Assembly (NCBI GenBank): GCA_963070105.1
Contig: OY718804.1
Span: 7,609,817-7,673,816 of the forward strand
Length of the DNA stretch: 64,000 bases
Direction: 5' to 3'
DNA from: Litomosoides sigmodontis
Taxonomy: Eukaryota; Nematoda; Chromadorea; Rhabditida; Onchocercidae
Shown: piece after piece, positions 1-13,200 of the stretch
How the letters are laid out: every line of letters begins with the position of its first letter
How positions within the stretch are numbered: the first letter of the stretch is position 1
Notes under the pieces: generated by a model
What the model was told of the DNA's origin: nothing
Database searches by the model: none
Seen by the model: only the letters and a program-made list of their open reading frames with translations
Made by a program: the position numbers and the translations under genes

Positions 1-33
1 CCAATGAACTTTGCCCATTTCGGCTTCTCTCAT

Positions 34-103
34 CGGATGGACGGACGGACGGACGGACGGATGGATGGATGGATGGATAGATGGACGGACGGACGGACGA
101 ACG
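34..103. repeat. GGAC/GGAT tetranucleotide microsatellite
   Basis: The stretch is an uninterrupted run of GGAC and GGAT units with one GATA variant. The two unit types lie in blocks (GGAC, then GGAT, then GGAC again), which suggests slippage after point mutation. The open reading frames through it are low-complexity products of the repeat and not genes. Confidence 0.93.
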
Positions 104-294
104 GTTGGGTTTGTAACAGTTACGACGACGACGACGGCGAATGGCCATCAGTTTCTTATCTCACCCCTTCCTTATGCGACAAATGCCATAAATGCGCTTT
201 AAAAATTTTTCTAAGCACTCAGCGAATCGGAATTCTTTTGTCAAAATTCTATCTCACCTTATCTCTAAACGGTTGAGGTAATTTTTTTATTCAA

Positions 295-340
295 CGAAAG
301 AAAGAGAGCGAGGGAGAGAAAGAGAGAAAGGAGAAAAAAA
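295..340. repeat. Purine-rich GA tract
   Basis: A nearly pure A/G stretch made of short AAAG, GAGA and GGAGA words. It is low-complexity DNA in the presumed upstream region or first intron of the following gene. No function is claimed. Confidence 0.7.
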
Positions 341-1245
341 GTTCGACAAGATCTAATACACATTGGTATAATAATTTTCATTTAGAATGAGTGAATGAAT
401 GAATGAAAAACATTGTAATGTAATAGGACTGAGAAAATTGAAATTGCAAAATGGTCGCTTGACATTAATCAATCAATCAGTTCGCATTATCTTAACAGTT
501 CGTTTAATAAGTTAAAAAGTCTATCAACTCATTTGCTTAATTATAGAATTTAAAAGCGTCAAATCTAAGCATTTAAGAGATGATACTCTTCGGGTAGGAT
601 GAAATGTTTAGTCAAAAATTACAATCATTCAACTCTTCAGTCATCGATTTATTAATGAGAAAATTAATAAAATTATTTCTTAATTTAATTAGATTGGAAC
701 ACTCTTTGAGATGTGTAAATTAACAATCGAAAAATAAATTCAATATTTCTTTTCACTATCCAAGCGATGCGTGGATTTCAATGTTTCTAGCATTTCATTT
801 AATGTCATTACTGTGAAGTGCAGTTAATGTCATCGTTGATGCAACTGATAAAGAGTCCAAAAGTAACTATCGATGAGTGAAAGTTACACGACGGAGCGTG
901 ACGTAAATGTTTCATATTACAAGTTTACCAAAAAGCACAAGTACTGATATTGTGCTTTTATCATATCACCTCCGATCAAATAATTAAAACACAAATTTCT
1001 TGAAATTGTTCCAAACAAAGTAAATTTCAAATATTTTCCATTTAATCCATTTAAAATGTTTTTGCTAGAACTAGCACTGAGAGGTTGTGTGAGAATTGGT
1101 TTTTAGTTTTAAGGATATGCAAAAAGTCGTTTAAATTTGACAGTTTTGGCGAATGGTAAAAGAAACGCCATCTGTTGCAACCAACAATCTTCCATAACAT
1201 CCACCCTAGCTTTTCACTGAAGAAGGAGTGATGCGCTTCATTCAG

Positions 1246-4200
1246 GTAGTCGATGCAACTCGACGTGCAACCAGCGAGGTGCGTGCCTTTTCGACGGAAC
1301 GCAAGGACAGTGCTACTGTAACGCAGGTTACCACGGCCCGCACTGTGAGCTTAATGGTACGTATTTTGCAAATACAAGAAAACCTGCCACTAAGCGCAAT
1401 GAAATATCATCCTGCTGAGAAGAGAAAACTTCCAGTAAGGGAGCTTCAGATCTTTTAATGTCAATTAAGCTTTATTGCGCTTCATCAGATGACAATGAAT
1501 GCAAAGACAAGCCGTGTCATTGGTTGGCACACTGTCGTAACACCTATGGTTCGTATTCCTGTACGTGCTTTCCGGGATTTCAAGGCGACGGATACAAGTG
1601 TTCTGGTAAAGTGAAGTTTAATAAATTCTCTTTCCGAAGTGTTATTGATTTCCCTGGTGGTGTAAGTGAAATTAATATCCAGCAGATCATTCTAGCGCCT
1701 TCTCGAAATTAACGATGCTACACCATCCGTTATTTTAATTGCAAGTTTACGATGAAAAAATAGAGGAGTTGAGTCGTAGTAGCAATTATAAAAATTTCAA
1801 ACTAATTCACTCCTTCAATTGTTATTTATTTGAAACTGAATCTCACAGTTTGAAATGTTATTTTGCTTCAGGAAAATTCAATTATCATCTTTCAAGTTAT
1901 TAATCCTTCAGCTCTTCTGTTTACGCATGTAAAATTTTATTAAAATGAACAACATTAGCCATTAAGTACACTTTTTCATCTTTTTAAATTAGCCTTATTC
2001 AAAAGTGCTCCGAAGAGTAGCGGAAATTGTTGTTTGAGAAAAAAGCGAGGCGTTCGATGACCGAATAAAGTAGAAAAGAGTAACGAACGATAGATACTTC
2101 GTTTGCGGTGTGAAGATATGCTTACATGTGTGTTCAAATTTGAATTTAGTAGGACAAGGACAGCAAAGATTGTGGTGCTCGATTGACTCGTTTAGTGTCA
2201 GTAGCACAGTTCCCATCAAAAGAAAAACTTCTCATTAAATTGTTAGATTTATGACTAATAGATTTTTAAATGTTACACCAGCCTGTTGCCGTGAATTTTT
2301 TTAGGAGCACAAAAATTAAGTAATAGGGACGAATGAAACATACCGAGTAATTTAGGTTGCGGAACAGTTCCTTTTTCGTTGCAATTTGTTTGCTGCCTCC
2401 AAGGAATCAGGAAAAAAAGTATAAGGTGTCTGGCAGATCAATCGAACTAACTCATTTACTTGCTGAGAGCAAAAGAAACGAAGGAATTTCTTAATTTGAA
2501 AACGTTCGCAATGACGAACGTTAGCTTCGAGGATGATGACTTGAGGAGAGCCTGGCGGAAGGGATGAAAGAGAAGAAAGTGCTGGAAGATCACAGTTGTA
2601 GTATAATGAAATGTCAGTGAATAGTAGACATGACAAGGAAGTGTTACAAACTTAGATCAAACCTTACCAACTTAATTTTGAAACTAAACCTGGAAACCTT
2701 GCTGACATGCTGAATTACTTCACCTTCAACTTATTAATTAGTAGGAAATAAAATTTTTCTTACTGTTACATAAAAGTAATAAAGCTGAGGTATCCTAAGC
2801 ATTGTGGGCTTGCTAAGCTAACAGTCCTGCGTTAATGATTCATACGTTAACGACCGTCAAATTCAAAGCAACGTAGATGTGTTTTAAATTTTCAGATATT
2901 AATGAATGTGAGACGGGTATAGCGAAATGTCCGGAATATTCCACATGCGTTAATTTGCCGGGAACGTATTTTTGCAATTGTACTGAAGGATTTCAACCGT
3001 TGGGCATACCGTTGGAACGCTGCGCTGGTAAAATTAATTTATTGCTTGAAGGATGTCTCTTGAAAGAATAGAGAAAAGTAGGAAATACGCTTAAGCAGTA
3101 GAAAGGAGAATTTAAAAGCGGCTTTTTAGACTTGAAGATAAATTAAAACCAACAAGTTAAAAGTCACAAAAAATTATTATTGCGCATCACAACGTGTTAT
3201 CACATCACAGGATACACACGTCATGAAAGAAGAGACTTAGGAGCTATGAAGTTGCATACAACGTGACAGACGCTTAAATGACAAAGCATTTTTGTAGATA
3301 TCGATGAATGCGCGAAAGAAATGCACAACTGTCCAGAGAATTTTAAATGTCAAAATGAGGTGGAAACATTTTGCTTCTTATAATTTTGCAAATGAATGAC
3401 ATCTGAGAAGCTTATGGTACTAATTAGTAAATAACTTGATGAGTATCAGATGGTCTAGCTCAGCTCACTCGAAGTTTCGCGCTCGATTCGAGAACTGTTA
3501 TTAGCAATTAATTTCATCTTGGAAGTGTTCTTTTCACAGATCGGTGGTTTCAAGTGCGTGCAAAAATGTGATGCGGGTTATCGTTTGGTGAATGGAACGT
3601 GCGTGGATGTCGATGAGTGTGCGGAAAAAACTTCGAAGTGCAACAAACGTGCTAGTTGCGTGAACACGGTCGGAGGCTACCAGTGTACATGTGAAGATGG
3701 TTTTACCGGTGATGGTAAAAACTGTACACGTCAGTTCTTCTTACTTTAGCTAAAATTTAACTAACATTTGTCTTTTTTTCTTCACCGAACAAAAGATGAA
3801 AAGGAATCATTTTAGCGCTAAATGATTGCAGTCAACAGGAAGGCATTTGTGATCGGCACGCTTTTTGCATTCATACGCTGCAAATGTGCGTGTGTCAGTC
3901 AGGTTACATCGGTGACGGCTTGAACTGTTACGGTATGCATTTTTTCTAATTCAAACAATTCTCTTCTAATATGAGAAAGTGCAGTTTGTTGCCTTTTATC
4001 AGAGTGCCAGCAAGTGCTACCAATGTATTTGAAATTATACGGATCTATCTATTCGTAGATATAAATGAATGCGCAACAAAGCAGAACCCTTGTGAAGGTC
4101 AGGGCGGTGAATTGCGCTGTGTAAATATCGATGGTGGCTACATATGCTGTGAGCAACATCTGGATGATAAAAGATGTATTCGAGGTGTCGCCGTTTGAAA

Positions 4201-7200
4201 TTAATTTAATTTTGACAGAGAAAAAGAAATAAAAGATCTGAGGTTTTTTTTTTGGAAAAACAAGGAGCATGAAATTAAAACGATCACATTGACGTCTTTA
4301 ATGCAAGAAGAATTGTGGGAGTTAAATTAGCTGTTAGGTTTTAAAAATGACACTACTGATTTTACGGTATTTTGTAATTTCAAGAGAAAGGCGCATTTTG
4401 TTCTGGTGGCTGTGGTCTGCATGCGGTTTGCTACAACGAAACATGCCAGTGCATGGAAGGATTCAGTGGTGATCCGCGAATTAAGTGTTCTGGTAAGTTT
4501 TCGGTATGTTATTTTAAAATTAAAAGAAAGTTATTAGACAATTACTCTTGCTTAATAGAATTTAAAATTATTTTGCGTGATTTTACTTGGGCAATTTCGG
4601 AAGTACGTCTTTTCAAGTGTCAATTTACCAGATCACATCATCTTTAACGCAACGTTCGTTGGAATTGGTCTGCCGTAACACGTTCTAACACGTCACATTT
4701 TCGCTATCCAAGTTTTGACAGTGATTTTCATCGCCATAAGTGCTGCAATTGAGTTGATGTGAGCGTGAAACGATATTGTACTTCTTCAGATGTAAATGAA
4801 TGTGAAGATGACAGGCAATGTCCGGGTGCCGGCGAATGGTGCGTCAATTTACTCGGCGGATTCATTTGTTGCAGGGCAGATTCAGAGAATCCTGAATGTC
4901 TTGGCAGCAACTTTGAAGTGGATGGTAAGGATTTCATTGTTACATGCACCACAACTAATTAATGTAAATAACATTAATTAGTAATAGTCTACTCGATTCA
5001 CAAAATTCTTACTTGTACCGTTCACACACTACGTGCATGCATAATTAAAGGCATTCGGCGAACTTTTTCATCTGGTTCTACTCAACAGAAAGAAACGGGC
5101 AATTTTCTGATTATCGATAAACAGGTGATATCGGCAGGACAGTTTGGTCTTGCGTGCTATTTTGGATGCCCAGCTGATTCACACTGCGTCAATGATACCT
5201 GCAGATGCAATGATGGCTTCATTGGAAATACCTTTGAAGGTTGTGCAGGTGAGCATCACTGTCCAGCCGATATTTTCACTAATATCTCTCTGATGAATAA
5301 TTCATTCACTTTGCTTCTCCTTCGAGTAATTTCAGGAAGATGTGCTTAAGAGAGTGATGTGATCCTTTATTGCAGATGTTAATGAGTGCGATCTTGGCCT
5401 ATGTAACCAGCCCGATTCGTGGTGCGTTAATTTGCGTGGCTCATTTGCGTGTTGCACGAGAAATTCAACTTTGTCGCACTGTATTGGAGTAGAAATTACT
5501 GATAATCGTGAAAACAGTTTTGCTGCTGCTAACACTAATAGCTTGTCCTCTGCTGTTAGAGGTGGCATTGGCACTGCTACCTTCCGCTCTGATAACATTA
5601 ACAGTGGTGCTGATAACGACAGTACAAATGACTCCTGGAGTGATAAGTTTGGTAGAAATGAATTTGGCAGTGGTGGACGAAGCAGTAGTTGGGTTATTGA
5701 AAAAGTTGGAGAATGGAAAAATTTCACAGGTCATGCGATAATTATTGGACGTGGACGAATTGAAAGTAAAAAGTGGAACGTGACGGGAGACGGGAATGGA
5801 ACAATGATTGACAGCGGTATGATTCATACCCGTACATCAAGCAGATTAGATCTAGCATTATTATTTTTCTTAAATTTACATTTGACCATTTCAACGTTGT
5901 TGCAACATTTCCGCTTTCTTCTTTACATTTCTAACATTTTCTGTTATCTTTTCCCAAAATGCATTTAACATTGAATTTTAATAAAAATTTAGCTTGATTG
6001 CTTATGGTCTAATGAATAGCTTTTTTAATTCTTTTTAGACTTTTCAGACCATTTTTTTGTGTTGATTGTTTGACATTTCAGGAGTTGAAAAGAACGCTGA
6101 ATCCTCGACCAAAAAAGAGGAAGCGGAAGATGAAAAAGGTAGACAAACAAAAGGAAAAGGATCTGGCGAAGGTGCGAAAACTGATGGCACTGATGGAACA
6201 ACTTCTAGAAGAATTCTGGAAGCTATCACTTCTCTCTCTTCAGAAGCAAATAAAAGTAGTGAAAAGGGATCCGATGGAATTTTGGCAGTTACTACAGCTT
6301 CATCGCTGCTAAATGTTAGCAATTTTGGTGGAGTGCATAAAATCGGAGAAGAAGAAATCGAAAAAGCCGACATTATTATTTTCCAGTCTTCAAAGGCTCC
6401 ACCAAATCATACACATATTGAATCAAAAATGTCATTAGAACGAAGCTCAGAAAGTTCCATCATTGTTACTCCAAAAACTTTAGCACTGCAAAACTTTGAA
6501 GTAGTTTCAAGCGAAGTCAAAACTGGTCAAGGTAATTCTAGAAAATCTTTTGAAATCCCTAAAGCTTCTGTTCACAGCAAAGGTGCTGAATTAGTTCCTG
6601 AAGCAAAATCAATGAAAGGTGAAAAATTAGAAAACGCTGCGATTTTGGAAAATGGTAGGGCAAAGACGGCGATTGCGCTCACGAAAAATGATTTGAGTAA
6701 ATCGAACGAATTGATAGGTGCAAAGAGTAGTATTGAAATGATAGAAGCAAGAACTGGCGACGGGGAGATTCTGTTGACCACACCATCGGTTGTGGAAGAG
6801 AAACACAAAACAACTGCCCGTACTGCTCTCAAAAGCTCTGAAATACAAGTTCCCTTAGCTGATAAAGAAATCGATGATTCTCTAGCGGTACCATACCAGA
6901 CGATGATTGATGAAACGAAAACCTCACCTTTTGTTCCAGAAAGCAAATCACAGTGGACGAAGGAAGAAGAACAGAAGCTGCAACTGAGTAACACCACTTC
7001 CGAAGCTGAGGTAGCAATTATTGTAAAAGAGGAAAGTGTGATACCAACTGTTATAGAGGTCACACCAATTGTTACTACTGCAAAATCTGACTTGCCAAAT
7101 TCGACTGCAGTTTCTGAAAGATCGGGCAAATTGCATGATGCTTCTCTAAAAGTTGGTCTTGAAAAAGCCAAAGTTGCTCTAACAACAGAATCAGAAATTG

Positions 7201-10200
7201 GAATTGAAATAGTGGCTGCATCAGTTAAGTATGCTCCAGAAAGCGGCAGTTCTGTCGAAGCAGATACTTCATCCATTCCATATGCGAAAAGTACTAAACC
7301 AGTTGTTCAGCTTATAGAAAGTAGTGTGAAATTCGGATCAGATTTAGCAACAACAACAACATCGCAAAAGACCACGAAATCGGAATTCATCCAAACTTCA
7401 GTCCCAGTTGAAATGACTCAGAATGGAACTAAAACAAGTACTTCGGACAAGTCTTCAGAACAACCAACAAAGAAAATTGAAAGCACTGAAGCGTCTTCAT
7501 TTGCGCTAACATCCACGAACAGTAAGGGAGATGATACGGTATCACGTGACACGGTAACTGCTGCGAGTTCGGCAAGTGCTCGCTTATCTTTCGACCAACA
7601 ACTTGCAACAGCGACTCCTAACGAAGCATTAAGCAAACCGGAAAGTGATGATGAGTCGTCGGGGACCATCTCAACTCAAAACTTAAACGCAACGTCGAAT
7701 AAGGAAGCAAGTAAGAGTGGGACGGTAGTAGCTACACCAGCCACCACTAGCCAAGCAACAACTGCTATTGTATCGCTGAATTTGATAGCTGGAAGTGACA
7801 CAGAAGTGGTAGCAGAGACACAGTCCGTTGCAAGGGACGACGAAGATTCTAGTATGAGCACAGAACACCGCCAAGTACATCCAGCGAAGGGTATCGAAGT
7901 GGAAGGTTCAGGCGAGGAAGCAACTTACCTTCAAACTACTAGAAGTGCCGAAGATTTTGTTTCAACCACTGCTATCGAAACAAATGATCCTTCAAAGGAA
8001 CATTTGACAGTAGCGACAAGTGATAGGGTGATTGGATTGGAGATTGTACGAGTGAAGGGATATCCTAAAACAACAGAAGCTTCACTTCACTTGACGAATG
8101 CATCGCTGAGGAAAAATTGGACCGATGCGGTAATCATATCGCAAGATGCTATCGTAAACGCTTCGCTCTCCTCAGTGCTAACAACGAAGACAGACAAAGA
8201 GGATGTAAAGTTTGCTTCAGATTCTGCGAAAACAAAATCTACTGCCGGAGAATTTGCAACATTTCATTCACAAGAACTAGGTTCGACTTTTAATATTTAC
8301 AAGTCTGAAACCACTTCCACTTCTGCATCAGATACGAGTGAAATTGCAGTGACTTCAAAACAATCGGAATTTGAATCTACGTTTCCTACCATCCAAGAGA
8401 CTCATGAAACTAGGCTGGAGAGTACGTTCAAACCCACAGATAATGATAAAACAGATGGAAAATTAGGAACCGTCGCTGCACCGCAATCCAAAGACTCGTC
8501 AATGGCATTTGCAAGTTCTACAACTAAGGAAATTCTTGCAAAAGCATCCGGAACTAGTGAAGAATCTGTAAGTTCGACTACGGAGGATATTGCGAAAATT
8601 AAAAGCGTCAGCGAAGAAGTGAGGAGAGGTGTTGTGACGACTGTTGAGAGAATTGTGCATTTCTCAGATTCAGTTGCGGCACACGTCAATAATACTTCTG
8701 GATCTGTCTCTGTGACAGAAGCTACCATGTGGAAGCCTACTACCAGCAATGTAACTGGTAAAAATATCTTTGGAAATGAATTAGTAATTTCCATCATTTC
8801 AAAAGATGCATCAGTAGAAACACAGCCTGGAGCGACCACATCTCGAAGTCCAAATTTGAAAATAACCGAAGTATTAGGGATGGCTAAGGTAATAGGAGCA
8901 CCTGGTGAAGCTACGAAAGAGACAGCTTTTAATATGACGGAATTTACTGCGACTGTCAGTGAAGTTACGTCTACGAGTGCAACTGGAACGAACGGCTTCG
9001 CTGCATCCGTTGCGACAACAGAAGGAACGAAAATCTCTGCAATTCCCGAGACAGTGAAAATAGAAACTTTCCCAACTTCAGAATCTGCTTTTACAAGAGG
9101 GACTGAGCATGAAATCAGCAGAACGATAGCTCCTTCGGACATTTTCCCCCACTCAAACAGTGCGGAGGTACTACTGACAATTCCATTGTCAATTCCTAGT
9201 TCTGTAACAACCGTTGAGCAAAGAATCTCAACACTCAAATCTGACGAAACAAACGGATCGAAATTAGAGACTACAACGGAGTCTGTAGCTTCTGGAAACG
9301 GCACGGAGACATCGACATCGAAATCAGTAAAAGATGAAGGTTTCTCAATGCTTATGACCACCACGACCGGCAAGGCAAGTACGTTGGAATCTGCTTCAAT
9401 TGGTCCAATAGCAAGAGAGCGAGCATCTTCAGTGTTTGGAACTTCACTTCCTTCTGTTGAAATTGTTGAAAGAAACGGGAGCACTAGCACTGTTCCAAAC
9501 CGAGAGAGCTATCCAACTTTGTCATTTATTTCTGAAACCAAGGGATCAGCTTCTCTAGCTACACCTTCCATCATCACTTTCCCTCCTCGAACTTCTAAAA
9601 CACCTCTCGAAAGCGCTGTGTCTCGAACAACAGTGGCAGAAAGCACCGTAGGTCTTCATCACTTCGGAAGTTCCAAAACTGATTTCTCATCAACGCTGAC
9701 ACTACCGAAGAGTAATTTAAAACTTGTGGCAAGTACTGGTAACACAGATTTGTTGAAAGTGGAACCAACAGTCACCAGATGGACATCAAAATCGGAAACA
9801 AGAAAAAGTGAGAATGTACCAGGGGATGGAAGCTTGCTAAAAATAACACAACAAGTAAGATTTTGACTTTTTCAATTCATCCACTTACTTTTTCTCAGAT
9901 TTGAAAAAGAGTTAATTCTTTTTTATTTTTCCAATCATTTGACTAAATTCGCACAACGATGATTTTTGACTGTATTATTTCTTTTTAATTAATATGAATG
10001 AAATTCCGTAGCCAAAAATCTCGACTATTCATTTTAGGAAACTGTAACTCCGCTCTATGCAAATATTTCGAAATCTGAGCAACGTGGGACAGCTACTAGT
10101 GTTCAGAATGACACCGATGGCGATGTTGCATCGTTGCGCTGTCGAAGTAACGACGAATGCGGAATAGATGCGTACTGTGAACGACGATCGGGCGTTTGTC

Positions 10201-13200
10201 GTTGCTATCCTGGATTTCATGGACAACCACCAGTAACCGCTTGCATTGGTACTGCCTTTCGTCCTTCACCTTTCCGTTACATTACAGTACAGTGTGTGAA
10301 GTAAGCATTTCTTTTCATCACAATGATACAGTGCAATGTTCCAAACCAATCTTTTGTAAGATATCAATGAATGCGACCGACATTTGGATGATTGTGATGC
10401 AACATCTCGATGCTCGAATAAAGTTGGTGGCTTCGTGTGTTTCTGCGAAACTGGATATCGGATGTCAGCAGGTCGTATTTGTGTGGACATTGACGAATGC
10501 CGGGAACGTGTCGGACGACCTTGCAGTCAGTATGCTACCTGTACTAATATTCCAGGATCTTATCGATGTCAGTGCAATTTCGGCTATACAGGTATCCATC
10601 CCGTTCATCTAATTGCTGTCAAAGTGCTCAACATCAATCAATTCAATTTGCATAGTGTGATGAAATTTAGGTGATGGATACACGTGCATTCCGATAGAGA
10701 AGAGACACTGTAAGAGGGAAGAGTTAGCGAAGTCTAATTGTGGAAGCAATCATTTGTGCTTGGTGGATGGCAGCGGTGTAATTGACTGTGATAGTTGCAA
10801 GAAAGGTTTTATGAAGGATGGAGCGAGCTGCACCGATATTAATGAATGCCTTCAAAGTGGTATTTGTCATGAGAATGCATTCTGCAAGAACATCGTCGGC
10901 TCCTATTCATGTCACTGTCATCCTGGCTACAAAGGCGACGGTTCCATCTGTGACGGTAATACCTTTAACAATTTCCAATTACATTATTTCGTCCAGCAGA
11001 TATTCTCTTATTATTAAAGCCTAACATTTCTGTGAACAGAAATGATCATTACAACTCTAACTATGCGTTTTATGCCTCAGAAATATATTGTAAATTTTAA
11101 GTTCTACGCTACCTACTTTAGTGTGTTATCCTAATTACAATATGTGTCGGAAAGGTTACGATATTCAGTTTTTCCTTCGTAAGCAGTTGATGTAACGAAG
11201 AATATTAAACAAATGTTTCGAAATGTTTAACTGTAGCTCTCCGAAGGACTTGTATGATTTCCACATAATACATTTTAGATATTGATGAATGCGCAAATAA
11301 TCCATGTCATCCTCAAGCCACTTGCATCAATCATGCTGGGTCGTTCACTTGTAAATGTCCCGATAATTGGGTTGGTGATGGCCAAAACGAATGTATCAAT
11401 CCGTCGGATACCGCTTGTTTGGTAGCATATTTTGTCTTAGCACTTTCTTTAATAGTTTATTTATATTTTCGAAATTTCATCTACTCCATATATAATATAG
11501 CATTGAATAGAATTTTTAGGATAAAGTATTGGTATGTAAACAAACCAATCATACATCGTGCTTGTCAGTAAACCTCGGTTTTACAACTACCTCAGTATGT
11601 GAATGTGCTTCGAACTATCGATATAATTCTATCACACATACCTGTGAAGGTTATATATATTTCTGTTAACATTTGTGCTTTTTCGTAAGCATAGTGTAGC
11701 TAAATTTTATCGGTAATCTGAAGATTTTTGAATGGCATTTTCCAAAATACTAGTATAAAACTTGTTGCTCAAATAGCACTGTCTCTCTTTCCACTCTAGC
11801 ATTTCTCAGGTAAGTGAGGCAAGTATCATGAAAAAAGAAAAATCACAGTTATCTTTGTTTAAACCACACTTGCCTGAAAAGTGATTTCTCTTTTTACCAT
11901 GCAGTTTGCAACATTTGCTTTTATCAGCACTTTCATCCGTCTTTTGCAATGAAAGAACTTCAGTGTACACTAAAAATTAAAAATATGCTATTTAGATATT
12001 GATGAATGTGTGGAGAACCGCCACAACTGCGATCCCTCAAACTCGGCTTGTGTTAATACAGATGGCGGTTACATTTGTGAATGCTCACCTGGCTACGAAG
12101 GTGTAGGAGGTCTTTGTGTTGGTGAGTTCTTTATGCAAATCAGTGCAGAATTGGTAAACTTAGCACTACCCTCCTTATTATTGAATCTCTTAAAACTGCA
12201 ACTTACATTTGCTGTTCTAATGAAAGTCTTTTGAAATCCGTCACATAACAGATGTTGATGAATGTGAACGCGGTATCGCTGGTTGCAACATGGCTGCTCT
12301 ATGCGAAAATTACGTAGGAAGCGTCGGATGCAAATGCCCACAGGGATTTACTGGTAATGGCATACATTGTGCTGGTATGTTCCGTATTATTTTCATTCTA
12401 ATTGTGATAAAGTTTCAACGACCATTTCTTCCTTAGCTGATTCTGTTTTACATTGAAAATGATGAATGATGTTTTATGACGAATTCGATGTATTTCTTTC
12501 CTATTAACAAATTTCTTTCAGCTACTGAATCATTCATAAAAGCTGATTCCGGTTGTAACGATGAGTGGAGAAGGACTTGCAATAACGTGAATAGAACATG
12601 CCATATCGATGATGAAGATGTACCGCAGTGTGGGTCATGCATTATCGGTTATCAACCGTTAAATGGCAGATGTCTTCGTGAGTTGTCATTTCCCATGGCT
12701 TCTGTTGAAGATTGAGGGAAAAAAAACTAATCAAATTCCATGAATAATGATAAAATAAAGTAAAATTGCGGTAATTTTCGATTACGCAGATATTATTGAA
12801 ATTATACATTGAAATATGATGGCAAGAAGCAGTGTGGTCTGATTTTAGCAATACAAGAAGCAGGTAATTGCGCAAATCCGGAAAAGAATGATTGTGATGT
12901 GAATGCGGAATGTATTGATGTAAAGCCGGATCGTCATTTTTGCACTTGTAAAGTTGGATACATTGGAGATGGGCGACACTGTGACGGTGAGTCTCGTAGA
13001 ATAATATGTATCAGTATCTGTTAACCAATTCAGAAACATCCGTAGTTATCATACTGTCATCGTTAGTTGGACCTTTGAAGTAAAGAAAACTTGAAGCTGA
13101 TATTATCACCCTAGTCAAGTTCATACGCAAGGAGTTCCCGATCGGAAAACATTACTCTTGAGCACGCAACTGATGGAAGAAAATGTAAATGATTCGACGG

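Larger units (their letters stand above)
1..1245. other. Noncoding region before first visible exon of the EGF/ZP gene
   Basis: Apart from the microsatellite and the purine tract, I see no supported exon here. The reading frames are short and lack cysteine patterns or splice-flanked coding signal. The region may be promoter, 5' UTR or an intron of the EGF/ZP gene, because the first exon that can be recognised at 1246 starts in mid-codon and carries no signal peptide. Confidence 0.5.

Noticed and set aside
4..276. 90-codon frame starting MNFAHFGFSHRMDGRTDGR
   Set aside because: Most of it is a translation of the GGAC/GGAT microsatellite, and two frames are open at once through the repeat.
2352..2636. 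94-codon minus-strand frame within an intron of the EGF/ZP gene
   Set aside because: No recognisable domain, no splice partners and no conserved features; probably chance.
3440..3490. tRNA-like A-box and B-box words (GGTCTAGCTCAG and GCTCGATTCGAG)
   Set aside because: No acceptor-stem or anticodon-stem pairing could be drawn and the spacing is too short for a tRNA; the stretch lies in an intron between EGF exons.
6572..7276. 234-codon minus-strand open frame
   Set aside because: Same explanation: an antisense shadow of the low-complexity exon.
8402..9490. 362-codon open frame on the minus strand
   Set aside because: It is antisense to the Ser/Thr-rich mega-exon. Repetitive Ser/Thr/Glu codon use avoids stop codons on the other strand, and the frame has no domain or cysteine pattern.
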